A DNA stretch of 64,000 nt, taken from positions 42,325,192 to 42,389,191 of the forward strand of contig NC_068566.1 in the NCBI RefSeq assembly GCF_025698545.1, read 5' to 3'. This document shows positions 21,772 to 34,098 of this stretch, piece by piece; the first letter of the stretch is position 1; each line of letters begins with the position of its first letter. Source of the DNA: Gossypium raimondii (lineage: Eukaryota; Streptophyta; Magnoliopsida; Malvales; Malvaceae). Position numbers and translations under genes: made by a program. Under the pieces are notes generated by a model, which worked only from the letters and a program-made list of their open reading frames with translations, was not told the origin of the DNA and did not search any database.

Positions 21772-22975
21772 CTAAACAAGCAGTTCTAGTGGCAGTATTT
21801 TGATCCAAACGCCTACTTCTCTTAGAAGTAGCCAATTGCTTTTCTTTCTACTCTTCATCCTCTTTTTGTAATTGAGGACAATTTCAAATAAAATGATCAG
21901 TTGCTCCACATTTACAACAAGCCCCCACTTTACTTCAACACTCGCCAGGATGATATTTCCCACAATATCTACATTTAGGCTTAAGAGCATTCTATACACT
22001 ACCCACATTAACAGGAGGTCTAGTAGATACCCCAAAATCTTATAGAATCGTCTTATTTTTATTTGAACGTTCAGGCATCGAGGTGGCTCGACTGAAATCA
22101 TCTTTAGACTTTTTCACCGGTAATGTTGAAAATGATTTAGAAGAACCTCTTGTATAAGATTCTCGATTCCATCTATCTCATTGCATTTTTCTATTGTACA
22201 CTTCTTCTATCTTCTATACACAATCTGATAAAACAACAAATTCTCATATTTCAGTGCCTCCAATCATCATTCGGATTTCATCATTCAACCCTTTTTCAAA
22301 CCGGATGCACATCTCTTCTTCGGTTGGTACAATTTTTTGAGTATATTTACTGAGGTATACAAATTCTCTCTCATACTCAGCTACTAATCTGTTTCCTTGA
22401 CGCAACTCAAGGAAGTCCTTCTTTTTCTTGTCTAGATACCTTTTGTCGACATATTTCTTCCTAAATTCTATCTGGAAAAATTTCTAAGAAATTTTTTATT
22501 TTGGTACCATAGCTATTATTGTTGACCACCAGTTATATGCTTCCTTTTTCAGTAATGAAAAAACACATCTCAGATAATCATCAGGAGAGGAAGCCATTTC
22601 TTCAAAAACTCTTATTGTGTTCTGAAACCAATACTCAAGCTTAACTAGATCATCCTCTGACCTACCCCGAAATTCTTCAGCCCCACACTTTTTGAGTTTC
22701 TCAACCGGACTACGCTTACTAGATTCAGTCACTAGAAGAGGTGGAGGTGCAACTAGAGGCACTACAGGTGGTACAGTAGGGGGTAGAGGCTGCTGAGCTA
22801 GATTTCTTTCCTGCATGACCTCACTAAACCACTAGTTCATATATCCAAATATCATGTTTTTAAGTTCTTGTTCTTGAGCCTGAGGAATCGGGACATTACT
22901 ACTCGTCCCTTGTTTAGAAGTATGTGCTCTCCTACTAACTTCATCATTGACAGCACGTTCAAATCCGTCTAACAT
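21772..22975 (-). pseudogene. Gag with zinc knuckle, broken
   Basis: From ATG at 22975 the frame reads leftward to a TAG in the segment GYMN*WFSEV and then resumes at MQERNLAQQ (22816). A proline-rich linker is followed by the gag core (KCGAEEFRGR, AYNWWSTI) and, after a frameshift near 22490, by RKKYVDKRYLDKKKKDFLEL and AEYEREFVYLSKY. A CCHC knuckle (C-R-Y-C-G-K-Y-H-P-G-E-C) lies near 21950-21990, directly followed by an in-frame TGA. The order is right for a Ty3/gypsy gag; several breaks make it non-functional. Confidence 0.85.
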
Positions 22976-23097
22976 CTTTACAATCTATAAGAAAACAAAG
23001 GTTAAATCGGATCATACACATCTCACTATTACAGATTTATATGGCATATATTTCTAGACATTTCACATGTTACGTTCAGTCAGAGAATCGGCTAAAT

Positions 23098-23113
23098 CGT
23101 AGCTCTGATACCA
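23098..23113 (-). other. Primer-binding site for initiator tRNA-Met
   Basis: On the minus strand TGGTATCAGAGCTACG lies 5 bases inside the 5' LTR. TGGTATCAGAGC is the standard plant primer site complementary to the 3' end of initiator methionine tRNA. Confidence 0.9.
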
Positions 23114-23361
23114 CCAAATAAAACACTCCTAACTCTTATTTGTCATCAGAATAGGGTTACGGAGCATTTCTGGGCTTTTCAGATCAAATACGAATATTTC
23201 ATATCATTTAACATACATATAAGAAACTAATCATAAATCACTCATATTGTCCCTTGTATGAGCCTTTGAGGTCCAAAATACACGTTAGAAATGAATCAGG
23301 ACTAAACCGAAAACTCGAAGAATTTTTTGCAAAATTTCAAAATTTTTCTTAGTTACAGGGG

Positions 23362-23560
23362 ACACACGCCCATGCCTTATGCCGTGTGGGCATTTGAAGT
23401 GAGGCACATGGCCCTGTCCCAGCCCGTATCCAATTTAGGGTGCTTACTGACTTGGGTCACACAGCCAAGCCACACGCCAGCGTGAAAATACTTGGGCATT
23501 CTGTTTCTCAATTTTAAGGGTGCAGGGGACACACGGCCAGACCACACGCCCATGTGAAAA
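23362..23560. repeat. CACACGG/CCGTGTG block of the 5' LTR
   Basis: GCCGTGTGG, CACACAGCC, CACACGCC and CACACGGCC words recur in both orientations. The block is shorter than the one in the partner LTR, consistent with loss of copies. Confidence 0.75.
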
Positions 23561-24311
23561 TAGGTCATTTTAAGGCAACATTTCTAACTCATATTTGATT
23601 TCAACCTAGACACTTTAAATTGTACTCTTATAGGCCATAACAAAGCCTTCAATACAACAAACCCTAGTGATAAACATGTCATATAATCATAAATATCCTA
23701 ACATTTTATTTACCACATTAATCAATTCACATATTTGATTACTTATATTAAACATACTATACCAACTCATTCACCAACATGCTTACAAATTATCTATCAA
23801 TTAACCACACCCAAACATACATCAAGCATGATAAGACTACACTACATATATAAGTTGATTGGAAATGTAAACAAAATATAATTTATAATATTTACACAAA
23901 CTAACTTTATTCAAAACCATTCCAACATTATACATGCCATATAAACCATAGTGTACGTTTCAAATACTACCGAGATGAGCTGGATAGTGTGACTTGATGT
24001 GCTGATCCGATCTCCCAACCTCACGATAATCTATAAGGACATTGAACAACACAAGTAAGCTTAATGAAGCTTAGTAGGTTCGATGGGTTAAACATAAATC
24101 TTACCGAACCTATTATAACAAATCAATTAAGTAAATCATTTAATGTAAACTTCCTGCCAATCACAACTTCAATTGATGAATACATTTATTCCAGATCAAT
24201 ACCAACAGTAAATAACAATCTTCCAATTTCAATTATATAAGTCACTTACCAAATTTTACCAAATCGGAGAACGGTTTACGAATAAGAGTACATCATTTTT
24301 AGAAGCCTGAA

Positions 24312-24475
24312 GGCTTAACAGAAGCTCATGAGAGCTAAACAGAAACCCATAAAGGTTGAACAGAAGCTCGTAAGAGCTGAACGACAACACATAAGGGTTA
24401 AACAGAAGCTCAAAAGAGCTAAACATAAACTCATATGAGTTGAACAGAAGCTTATGAAAGCTAAACAGAAAGTAA
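24312..24475. repeat. 24-bp minisatellite of the 5' LTR
   Basis: Seven units of the form GAACAGAAGCTCATGAGAGCT, collinear with 16735-16910 of the partner LTR. Confidence 0.8.
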
Positions 24476-25964
24476 ATACGAAAGTTCGCAACAAATGCTG
24501 AACCTCGATTTACTTGGGTAATTTGTCACATTTTTCCTCCATTTTCGTCAATTCGCTGAATGCTGGATGTACTCAAATCCCGCGTTCCATTCATTTCGAA
24601 CATTCAATTTAAATTCATAATTTTAACAATATTTCACTTTCAACAATAGATATGAATAAATACATAATACCATTTATCAGTTCAATATATTTATATATAT
24701 CTTTGTATATATATTAAAGTTTAACTGTACAAATTTACCTGAGTTAAATTGTAAGATTTGTAGAAGTTCAGGGACTATTCCGCTAATTTTTCTTTTCACA
24801 AGTATTTACGGATTTTGATCTAGAATATAAAATTATTCATTCATTAGCATATATTTCAATTCCAATTTAATTCACAATTAATACCCTTAAATTTTTGAGA
24901 TTACACAATTACCCCAACGTTTACAACGTTTGCAATTTAATCACTTAGCTAATTTGTTCATTAAATGAACTAATTTTTATCAATTGATAATTTATATAAA
25001 TATTCTAGGCTATCATACAGCCCTTGATAAACAAAAATTTAATACCAAACCCTAATATTTAACCTTTTCATAATTTGGTCTTAAAATCAATATCTAATAA
25101 AATCACTTTACAAAATCATCATACAACAAAATTAAATCTCTAAATCCATGTTATTTCATCAAAAACAACCAGTATTCATTAATGGTAACTTTTAAAATTT
25201 CCAATAAAATCAAAAACTAATGAAATAGCTAGTTGGACCTAATTGTAAAAGTCTTAAAAACACAAAAATTACAAGAGAAAGGCAAGAAATAAACTCACAT
25301 GAAGCTAAAATATGAAAAATAGCTTTAAGAGCTCTTCAATGGTGTTTTGGACAGAAAAATTGGAGAAGAAATGGTCTAGAAACTATTAAAATCTCATTTT
25401 GACTATTTAATTTAATTTTATTTCCAATTTTACCCTTAAATCACATGATTTTATTTTCTTTTCTGCTTATGCCGCCTCATGCCCTTATTTTGGGCTTATT
25501 TTCTTCTTAAGTCCTCTCTTATTTATTTATCAAGCCATTTAATCACTTATTTCCTATAATTCACATGTTTTGTACATTTTTCAATTTAGTCCTTTTAATT
25601 AATTAACTATCAAAAGTTAAAATTTTCTAACAAAGCTTTAATACTCCCTTAATGACACTCTGTAAATATTTATAAAAATATTTATGAATCGGTTTATAAA
25701 AATAGGGTCCCGATACCTCATTTTCTAAAACCACTTAATCTAAGTTTTTACCACTCAAACCTAATAGTTTATTATAAAACATAAATTACTAATTTAAAAG
25801 TATTTATAAAACCACGTTTGAATCGTAAATAATAAATAATAAAATTTACGAGCTTACTCGTCGAATTGGGTGGTCTAAAACCACTGTTTTCGACACCATT
25901 AAAAATTGGGCTATTACACCGGAGTTTAGCATTTGTTGCAAATTCTCGTGTTTTACTTTCTGTT

Positions 25965-26095
25965 CAACTCTTATGAGTTTATGTTCAGCTCTTACGAGCT
26001 TTTGTTTAACTCTTATGAGTTTCTGTTCAACTCTTATAAGTTTCTGTTCAGCTCTTACGAGCTTCTATTCAGGTTTTGAGCTTCTGTTAACAATG
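25965..26095. repeat. 24-bp minisatellite, inverted copy
   Basis: Units of the form AGCTCTTACGAGCTTYTGTTYA run head to tail. This is the reverse complement of the array in the Tekay-type LTRs and belongs to the older, oppositely oriented LTR. Confidence 0.8.
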
Positions 26096-26854
26096 TACTC
26101 TTATCCGTGAGTCATTCTTCGATTTGAGAATGTCTTGGTAAGGTGATTTATTTATCGAATTTAGAAAGATATGTTATTTATTTTTGTATCAATTTGTAGA
26201 TAGATGTATTTATCAATTGAAGATGTGATTGACAGGAAATTATCGAGAATGATTTTATTATTTGATTTATTATAGTTAGTTCGGTAAGATTTTTATTTAC
26301 CCCGTCAAACTTACTAAGTTTCATTAAGCTTATTTGAGTTGTTTAATGTCCTTATAGATTTTAGGAAGGTTGGACAATCAGATCAACACTCAAGTCACAC
26401 TATCCAGCTTATTTTAGAAGTTTTTCAAATGTTCAATACGGTTTATATGGCATGTATAGGCTTTGTGTGGATTTGATCAAAGTTTCGCTTGTGTAAATGT
26501 CATGAATTATATTTTGTTTATATAGCCAACTTATATATATTGGTTTGAAAATGAGGCATATTTGTGATGTTGGTGTGAGTGATTTATGGTTGTATGTATT
26601 TAAACTGTGGTGAACTTTAGTAGATTTGTTAGATAGATTAAATAGGCAAATTTGGATATTTGGTTGACATGTTTGTAAGTTGTTCTTTGAGGTGTCTAAG
26701 AGCATGTTGGATGATTGTGATGATAATGAATGTTAAGACTTAATTTTAGCTTGTGTTGAATGCCTTGATATAGTTTGTAGATTTATGAATTGTTAGGGCT
26801 AGGTTGGTAACAATTTGGGTGAGAAATATGGCTTGATAAATGGCCTAATTTCGT

Positions 26855-27205
26855 CCACACAGGCAGAGACACGGGCGTATGTAGCCGTGTGTGACACACA
26901 GCCAAGTGACACGACCGTGTGTCCTCTGTATCTTTTAATTTGCATAAATCAGTATGCTCAAATTTTTCACATAGCCTAGCACACGACCGTGCGGTTTGGC
27001 CGTGTGACCTAGTCAGTATACTCACATGATCTAACACACGAGCGTGTGACTTGGCCATGTGACCCAAGTTAGAGAGCTCACAAATTTGGACAGGGGCTAG
27101 GACATGGTTGTGTGCCCCAATTTCGAATGCTCACACGGTCTTAGACACGAGCGTGTCTCTTGACCGTGTGAGCCACACGGCCTGACCACACGGGCGTGTG
27201 TCCCC
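26855..27205. repeat. CACACGG/CCGTGTG block of the older LTR
   Basis: Recurrent GACCGTGTG, CACACGACCGTG and CACACGGGCGTGTG words in both orientations over 350 bp, ending at the start of the solo LTR insertion. Confidence 0.75.
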
Positions 27206-27227
27206 TGCACCTTTGAAATTTTTTTAT

Positions 27228-29590
27228 TGTAACACCCCTAACCCGTATCCTTCCCCAGAATAGGGTTATAGAGCATTACCGGAGTTTACAAATTAATTTT
27301 CAGACATTTCATTCTATCAAGCATTCATATTTATAACCAATCAAAATCAAAACATTTATGAGCTAACATTAACCAATTTAACTTATACAATAACCAGAAT
27401 CAAATCATCCAAAATTTCTGATAGAACCAATGGATAATATGATATATTTCCAACAAGCTTCCAACCCAATCGAGCTTCCGATAATCATTTCAAAACATCC
27501 AATAATAATTCAATTCCAAACACACATATATATAATATTCATAACCAAATAGCATTCAATTCAATTAAAATTATACAAAATATAGTTCATACGAACTTAC
27601 CAGGCTAAATTGCAGAAATACCAAAATTCAGGGACATTTTGAAAAATTTCTATTTTTCTCGAATTTTTACCCAATATTGATCTAAATTAATATTTCATTC
27701 AATTTAGTAATTTAAATAATAAAACAATTCATTTCATGCAATTTGGTCATTTTTGACATTTTTCCAAAATTACCCCTAAAGTTTTACTTTTATTCAATTT
27801 AGTCCTCGAGCCCAAATCATGCAAATTAACCATTTGAAATGCAAATCCATGCTAGCATAATATTCATAAATTTATTTTCCTCCTCCTCCTCGCCATTCCA
27901 CATCCTTAATTTACATAACATGCTTATAAGTAACATTATCTATAATTTCACTATTTTCTTGTAAATTTATTCAATGCTGTCCATTTGAGTCATAGTCACT
28001 AAATCATTTATATCTTGAGCTACAGAAATAAAAATTAAGATCCGTTAATTTTACTTGAAACTAGACTCACATATCTTCTTGCCATAAAATTTTCAGAATT
28101 TTTGGTTCAGAAAAATAGTACAGTTTATTCTTTAAAGTTTCCCCTATTTTGCTGTCTGATAGTTCCGACCACTCTTCACTAAAAATGAATTATCTAATTG
28201 TACATAATTTTGATGATGTTTAAATTTATTTCATTTGAAAATATATTCATTAAGGATTTTAATCATATAAATTATAACTCATAATTATTTTTCTTCAATT
28301 TTTTATGATTTTCCAAAGTCAGAACAGGGGAGCCTGAAATCATTCTGACATTGTCTCACAAAATTTATTATATCTCATGATTTACAATTCTATTTCTTAC
28401 ATCATTTCTTCTATGAGAAACTAGACTCAATAATCTTTAATTTCATATTTTATTAATCTTCTAATTCAATTTCCACAATTTTTGGTGATTTTTCAAAGTT
28501 AACCTACTGCTGCTGTCCAAACTGTTTTAGTGTAAAATATTGATTACTAAGTTTATAACACTCTTATTTTCTTTCTCTACATTATTTCTCATCACTTTCT
28601 TTTATTTTCTCTTCACTAACATACCAAGAACATAAAACCTTATATAATAAAACTCTACATTAACATCAATTTCATACCTTTTCAATAATATCAAACTCAA
28701 AAATATATTGAAATCTTGATGTTCTTACCTTGCTCAATTGATTTCAATCTTTAACTTGATTTTCTCTCTCCTCCAGCTTCTATTTCTTGAATCTAACTTG
28801 ATATTCTAGCTCCCTATAGTCTTCTTGTTATCTTTCTCTCTTGATGGATATGGAATTTTTTTTATTTCTAAGTGAAAATGGTGAATTTTTTATAAAGGAC
28901 CAAATTGTAAAGAAAAGAAAGTTTATTTCTTTCTTTCCTGTTCATACGTTGGTTGCATGGGGAAGAAGAAGATAATTCCTCATCTTTCCTTTCATATATA
29001 TATTAAATAGAATAATAATAAATTAATAAAATATCATTTAAAAATCATATTAAAATATTAATAAACTAATATTTATTTAATTAATTAATCTAAAATATCA
29101 CCAACATCATCATTGCCTTCTAGATTTCTCTCTCTTCTAATTGACCATTTTGCCCTTCATAATCTTTTAAAATTCCATCATTGAGTCACACTTAATTTGG
29201 TAAAATTATGATTTAGTCCCTCACAATTCTTATCTTATTCAATTTGGTCCTAATTCATCCATTTTCCTTAGTTTCTAGATCATTCCACCCTTAAAATATT
29301 TACACCTTTGGTCCTTCAACTTTTTCATATTTACACTTTAACCCCTCAAATTTTGAGTATTTACTCTTGGGCAACAATACTTTTCTCACTTTTGCGATTT
29401 AATCCTTCCTTGCATTAATATGTCATAATATACTTCTCAATGTTGACATGACTCAAAATTTCCCTTTTTGTTACTTTATTTCCTTATTTTACTATACCAA
29501 GGATAATATCTTACTGTAGAAATTTTCAAAATATTACATTTGTGGTCCCAAAACCACTGTTTCGACTAGGCCCAAATTCGGGCTATTACA
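27228..29590 (+). mobile_element. Solo LTR with perfect 5-bp target duplication
   Basis: It starts TGTAACACCCC and ends GGGCTATTACA (2363 bp) and is flanked by TTTAT on both sides (27223-27227 and 29591-29595). No internal region or partner exists, so it is a solo LTR formed by recombination. The ends resemble those of the Tekay-type LTR, but the body does not contain the 24-bp array or the CACACGG block, so it is a related but different family. It is inserted in the older inverted LTR, whose sequence continues on both sides. Confidence 0.9.
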
Positions 29591-29813
29591 TTTATGCTTT
29601 TCAAAAATTCACTGAGTACCCGATCAAGTCCCGACTTGTTTCTAATGTGTATTTTGAGCCTCGATGGCTCCTATAAGGGACAATATGATTGATTTTTGAT
29701 TAGTTTCTGACATTAATATTAAATGATGTGAAATGTCTGTTTATTTGATATGTAAACTCTGGTAATGCTCTGTAACCCTGTTCCGATGACGGATACGAGT
29801 TAGGGGTGTTACA

Positions 29814-31210
29814 GATGTATTTTGTGATCTATAGATCTATGATGACGAGAACTTTTTCATTGAGTCCGCACCATTTTCTGGTCTTGAGGACATAAAAGTC
29901 AATTATTTACTATCGATTAATGGATGCTCATGGAACAAGGGGTTGGTCGAAAGGTTGGTTTCACTAGTGGATGTTTCACTGATTTTAAATTTACCAATCC
30001 CTTATGTTTGCTCATCGAACAAGTTAATTTAGCATTTTAGTACTAGTGGAGGTTATACGATCAAATCAGGTTACCGACTAGCTACTTTGTTGTGTGATGG
30101 CAGTAGTAATATTAGTAATGAGAGGTACTAAGCGTTTTTATAGAAGAAAACTGCCTTCTAAGATCAAGATTTTTGTATGGAGGGTACTGCAAAATTTTTT
30201 TGCCTTGTAATAGTCGCCTTATAGAGAAAAAGGTAAGTATTGATCCATGTTGTGTCCAATGTTGGGCTCCCAATGATATAGATAATGTTTTCCTTCACTA
30301 TCCAAGACCAGAAAAAGCATGGGCGACAGCACGAGTAGCTGTCGGCCATGGTTCAATCTATTATTTTATCCTTGACTGGTTGTAGGTTGCTAAAGATGCT
30401 AAGTCTGTCTAATGCTTGCTATCTTTGTGATCCTTTTGATTTGATAGAAATAGGTGTTGCTAGCATTTAGTTGATTTCCTTGCTTCACACATTCACTATT
30501 TTACTGGTGCATTTGTTCAAGATTGGTTTTTGGCACAGCGGTGTTACAATAAGGCGGTGCCTAGCTCGATAGCTAAGAGGTGGGCTAGTGCTGGGTGGAA
30601 GAGGCCAGAGGCGGAGGGTACTAAAATGCAACGTGGATGCTGCCACATTTATTGATGAAACTACTATGAATTAGAGTGTTATTATAAGATATGAGCATGG
30701 TGAGTTTCGAGGTTGTTGTGTTAGCCATGGTGCATGTGTGTATGCTCCTCACATCGTGAAGGCTATAGCCATTCGAGAGGCGTTGTCATGGCTGAAATCC
30801 AGGTAGGTGGTTGAAACATGTTGAATCGAATAGCTCTCGTGTGGTAAAAGCCCTTAAAGGGCATGAGGATGATAGTACCAATCTTATATTTGATGTGAGC
30901 GACTATGCAGAATTGGTAGCTTCTCTTAATAGTTAATAGCTTCTCATTTCAATGGGTTAGTAAGAAAGCTAATAAGTTCGCTCATAAATTGGCTAAGGTG
31001 GCCTTATTATATGCTAACTACTTGAGGTGAGATAGCCCACCCAACTGTCTTTTGGCTATTTTACGGTTTGATATGGATTTGTCAAGTCCTTCTGAGATTA
31101 GAGAATTATAGGATTGGGTGTATTGGTTAGGCCTACCGGCTAGGGTTAATCTTATTCTCCTCTTAGTAACTATATTTCTTACTATTAATGAATTTCACTT
31201 TCAAAGAGAA
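29814..31210 (+). pseudogene. LINE fragment (right piece): zinc knuckle and RNase H region
   Basis: The segment near 30030-30340 reads like the zf-RVT region of plant LINEs: a GGYTIKSGYRLA-like block, then KLPSKIKIFVWRVLQN and CCVQCWAPNDIDNVFLHYP with a C-x2-C...H pattern. The segment near 30620-31020 reads like the LINE RNase H (RVT_3) domain: a CNVDAA start, VKAIAIREALSWLK, then VSKKANKFAHKLAKVA. Frameshifts and stops separate the blocks. A tail near 31140-31210 fits the usual end of these elements. It is the continuation of the 14554-14983 piece, though roughly 150 residues between them are missing. Confidence 0.8.
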
Positions 31211-31476
31211 AAACTAAATTGAAATATCTACGAATAAAAATAATATGATACCTGGCGTAAATAAAAGATAATTTTACAAAATCAAAAAAAAAGAGAAATA
31301 GTTTGAAAATTTTTGTTGAACTTTTTCTTTTGACAATTTGTGCAAATGGTGTATTTATTATAGGCCGAGAAATCAGAAAAAAGACAATACATTTAATAAT
31401 GCGCTTCCTAGCTAGTATAGTTATGCTTTTTCTAGCCTTTTTCTACAATTTAATTGAAATCAAGTATATATCATAT

Positions 31477-31529
<53 letters not shown>

Positions 31530-32126
31530 TTATAAAATATATAAAATGTTAATGTAAAATAAGTTTTAAATAATGATGGATCGATTTCAAATTAAATTTA
31601 AATGTACTGTATAAATTTTTGTTAAATATAATATATATAAATAATTCAAGACTCTATTACTTACCTTTAAATTTCAGCAAAATGTGATCCATTTTTATAC
31701 AAAAGAAATTTATATAGTAATTTTTAAAAATTATTTTAGTGATTTTATTTAAAATACAAATTTATAATTGAAATGATACAATTAAAATGACAAAAAACCT
31801 CACAATATATTTGTTATTTTGCAGGATAATTGAGTATTCAATAATTTCCTAAATTAGGATCCGGTTAAAAGATGACCATCTCAATTAACTTTTTTTGCTG
31901 TTTGGGTGTTTTTTTTGTGCTTTTTATATTGTTTTGCTACTTTTTTAATGTTGTTTTGTTGTTATTTTTAATATTATTTAAATATTGTAAAACTTATGTT
32001 TTATTGTTAAATTTTTCTACTATTGAAGTTGCAACTATCTTAATATAAAGAATTTTTAATATATTTTCAATTTGTTTGTGGTTTTAATATTTTTTTAATG
32101 TTTTTAAGTGTATTTGATATATTATA
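31211..32126. other. AT-rich spacer with an (AT)n microsatellite
   Basis: No gene. A long AT dinucleotide run lies at about 31478-31527 and creates a repetitive Ile-Tyr peptide in one frame. The target site of the Ogre-type element, TTATA, is at 32122-32126. Confidence 0.7.
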
Positions 32127-32518
32127 TGTACGGGCCCAATTTTACTCGGGCCTTAGATACCAAACACCAAACACAAAACACAAAACATAAACAAATTTAA
32201 AACAAAATCCCTAAGCCCAATTACAGATCCAACCCTGGCCCAAACTTAAAATGATTTCAGCAAAAAAATCAAACCCTAGTCCCAGCCTCCACGCCGCTCC
32301 TCCTCGGGCGCAACGCCCACGCCTCGTCCCAAGGCCTACCTAGCCACCTTGCACCAAAACGGCAAAAAGCCGAAACCTTCACCTCCGTTGACTTCACCAG
32401 TACCTGCAAACAAAGCAAAAAAGGAGAACAACAGCAGCAACAGTAGCAATATTGGACAGAAATGATAAAAATAAAATAGGAAATAGAATAGATTTTTTTG
32501 GATTATCTGTTTATTTGG

Positions 32519-32527
32519 CTATAAAAG
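32519..32527 (+). promoter_or_regulatory. TATA box of the Ogre-type LTR
   Basis: CTATAAAAG in the context TTTGGCTATAAAAGCCACC is a strong TATA element. The same string stands at 47769-47777 in the 3' LTR. Transcription would start about 30 bp downstream. Confidence 0.7.
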
Positions 32528-34098
32528 CCACCAAAATCTGTATTCAAAAAAGAGGAGGAACCGAATGAAAACCAGATCAAAAAAGAAAAATTGAAAAGGT
32601 TGATTCCAGTTCATTTTCTGTTCTTGTGTCCATTCTTTAGTTGTTCTTTATTTTTATTGTTTATATTTTATTTTATTTTCGTTATCTGTTATACTGTTCT
32701 TTTTAAACAAAAAAAACGACAAAAAGGGGTACCTGTTCGCTTCGAAGGCCGGCGTCGGTGTCCATCTTCCCCGTTGTCAGAGTCGTACACGCGGGGAGAG
32801 ACTTCTTTTCCTTTCTTTTCCCTCTTGAGTGCGTGGTAGAGAAGGCCAAGCCTTCAGGGAAGCCGAAAGGAGAGGGCTGAAAAGCCCACTTCGCGCATCT
32901 CCGATCTCCAGCCGTGGAGGCGGCACGGCGAAGGCTTAGAACCCCAAAAGGTCGGGCGCTTGAAAGGAAGAGGGAGGACCTTTTTCAATTTTTTTTCTTT
33001 CAGTGGCTGAAATGAATTTTTGAAAAAAAATTGGGTTAAAATAACCCCATAAAACGAAGCCGTTTGGGCTTAGGGTTCAGAGACCAAAAACGGCGTCATT
33101 TTGGTCTCTGACCCGCGCAGTGACCCGACCCGAGGGGAGGATCCGCGTGTTTTTGCCTCTTGGATTATTTGCGCAATTGGTCCCCCTGATTTTGTGGTGT
33201 TTTCAATGCAGTTTTTCGCATACTTTCAATTTTGGCCTTAAATTTTTCTGTTGTTTCGATTTGGTCCTTAGACCGTGCGCTTGGATTCTGCTGGAACGAC
33301 ACCGTTTGAGTGACGTGGAATTTTGCACGTTTGGTCCTCATCCTTTTGTAGCTTGTTTTAATTACCTTTTTTCATTTTATGATTTGGGCCTTTAAATTTA
33401 TCCCTGATTTCGATTTAATCCCCTCCGTTTTTTTATTTTATTTTTCTTTATTTATTAATTTCTGTTTTGTTTATATTTTCATTTACCTTATATATGTGTG
33501 TATACATTACTTTAATATGTGCTTTTTTTATTATATATTATTGTTAAAACTATTGTACATATTTATTATTATTATTTTACAATCTCAAGTATATATATGT
33601 GTGAACAAGTTTTTATGATATATGTATGTACATATTTTTAAATTTCTATAAGTATGCACATTGTTATATCTTAGTTTTTTTATATTTATGTACATACACG
33701 TGTTTCTATAATGTACATACTTATATTTTTACATTTTAGCATTTTATAATCTATATACATATACATGTAGATACTTATATTTTATAACATATATATTTTT
33801 CATATTTTTATAATTTTATGTATATACATACATATATAGTCCCTTTTATGTACATACTTTTCGTTTTATAATTTTCACCTATTTTCCTTTTATGTTTGTT
33901 TATGTATTTATTTATATGCCCATTTTTATGCTATAGTTTATTTATTTATTTATTTGCTATGGTATATGCATGATTGATTTATCTTATTATTCGTTTTTGT
34001 TCATTTTTTTATTCATATTATCATATTTATTATTCCATCATGCATATAAATATCATATTTCAAAAAAGGGGAAATATTTCTAATTGATGCAATATTTA

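Larger units (their letters stand above)
15452..25918 (-). mobile_element. Complete but defective Ty3/gypsy chromovirus (Tekay/Del type)
   Basis: LTRs at 15452-18347 (3' LTR) and 23119-25918 (5' LTR) enclose a gag-pol region that reads leftward. A primer site complementary to initiator tRNA-Met lies beside the 5' LTR and a purine tract beside the 3' LTR. Domain order is gag with zinc knuckle, protease, RT, RNase H, integrase and C-terminal chromodomain, which defines a chromovirus; the LTR length and sequence style suggest Tekay/Del. The flanks (AATCGGG / CCGGAG) share CGG but do not give a clean 5-bp duplication. By eye the LTR pair differs at about one base in ten over the first 200, mostly C-to-T or G-to-A, so the insertion is old. 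Every coding block is broken. Confidence 0.9.
23119..25918 (-). repeat. 5' LTR of the Tekay-type element
   Basis: In plus reading it starts TAAAACACTCC (partner: TGTAACACCCC) and ends GGGCTATTACA, 2800 bp. The first bases have changed so that the terminal TG is TA. It is about 100 bp shorter than its partner, largely within the CACACGG block. Confidence 0.9.
14984..29813 (-). mobile_element. Older Tekay-like LTR, opposite orientation, split by two younger insertions
   Basis: Three pieces (14984-15451, 25919-27227, 29591-29813) join into one LTR that is the reverse complement of the 15452-18347 LTR. It begins GAGGCGGCATAAGCAG, continues through AATTACCCAAGTAAATCGG | CCGGAGTTTAGCATTTGTTGC across the first insertion and TTGAAATTTTTTTAT | GCTTTTCAAAAATTC across the second, and ends GTTAGGGGTGTTACA. 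The outermost part, about 430 bp of the expected LTR, is missing at the left. It carries its own 24-bp repeat block (25965-26095) and CACACGG block (26855-27205). Because no internal region belongs to it, it is a truncated solo LTR sitting in the LINE. Confidence 0.75.

Noticed and set aside
31303..31557. 84-residue frame with Ile-Tyr repeats
   Set aside because: It is produced by the (AT)n microsatellite; no domain or start context supports it.
32591..33618. Open frames in the Ogre LTR (also at 47850-48643)
   Set aside because: They lie in both LTRs with frame-changing differences, have low-complexity Phe/Leu/Ile-rich translations and no recognisable domain.
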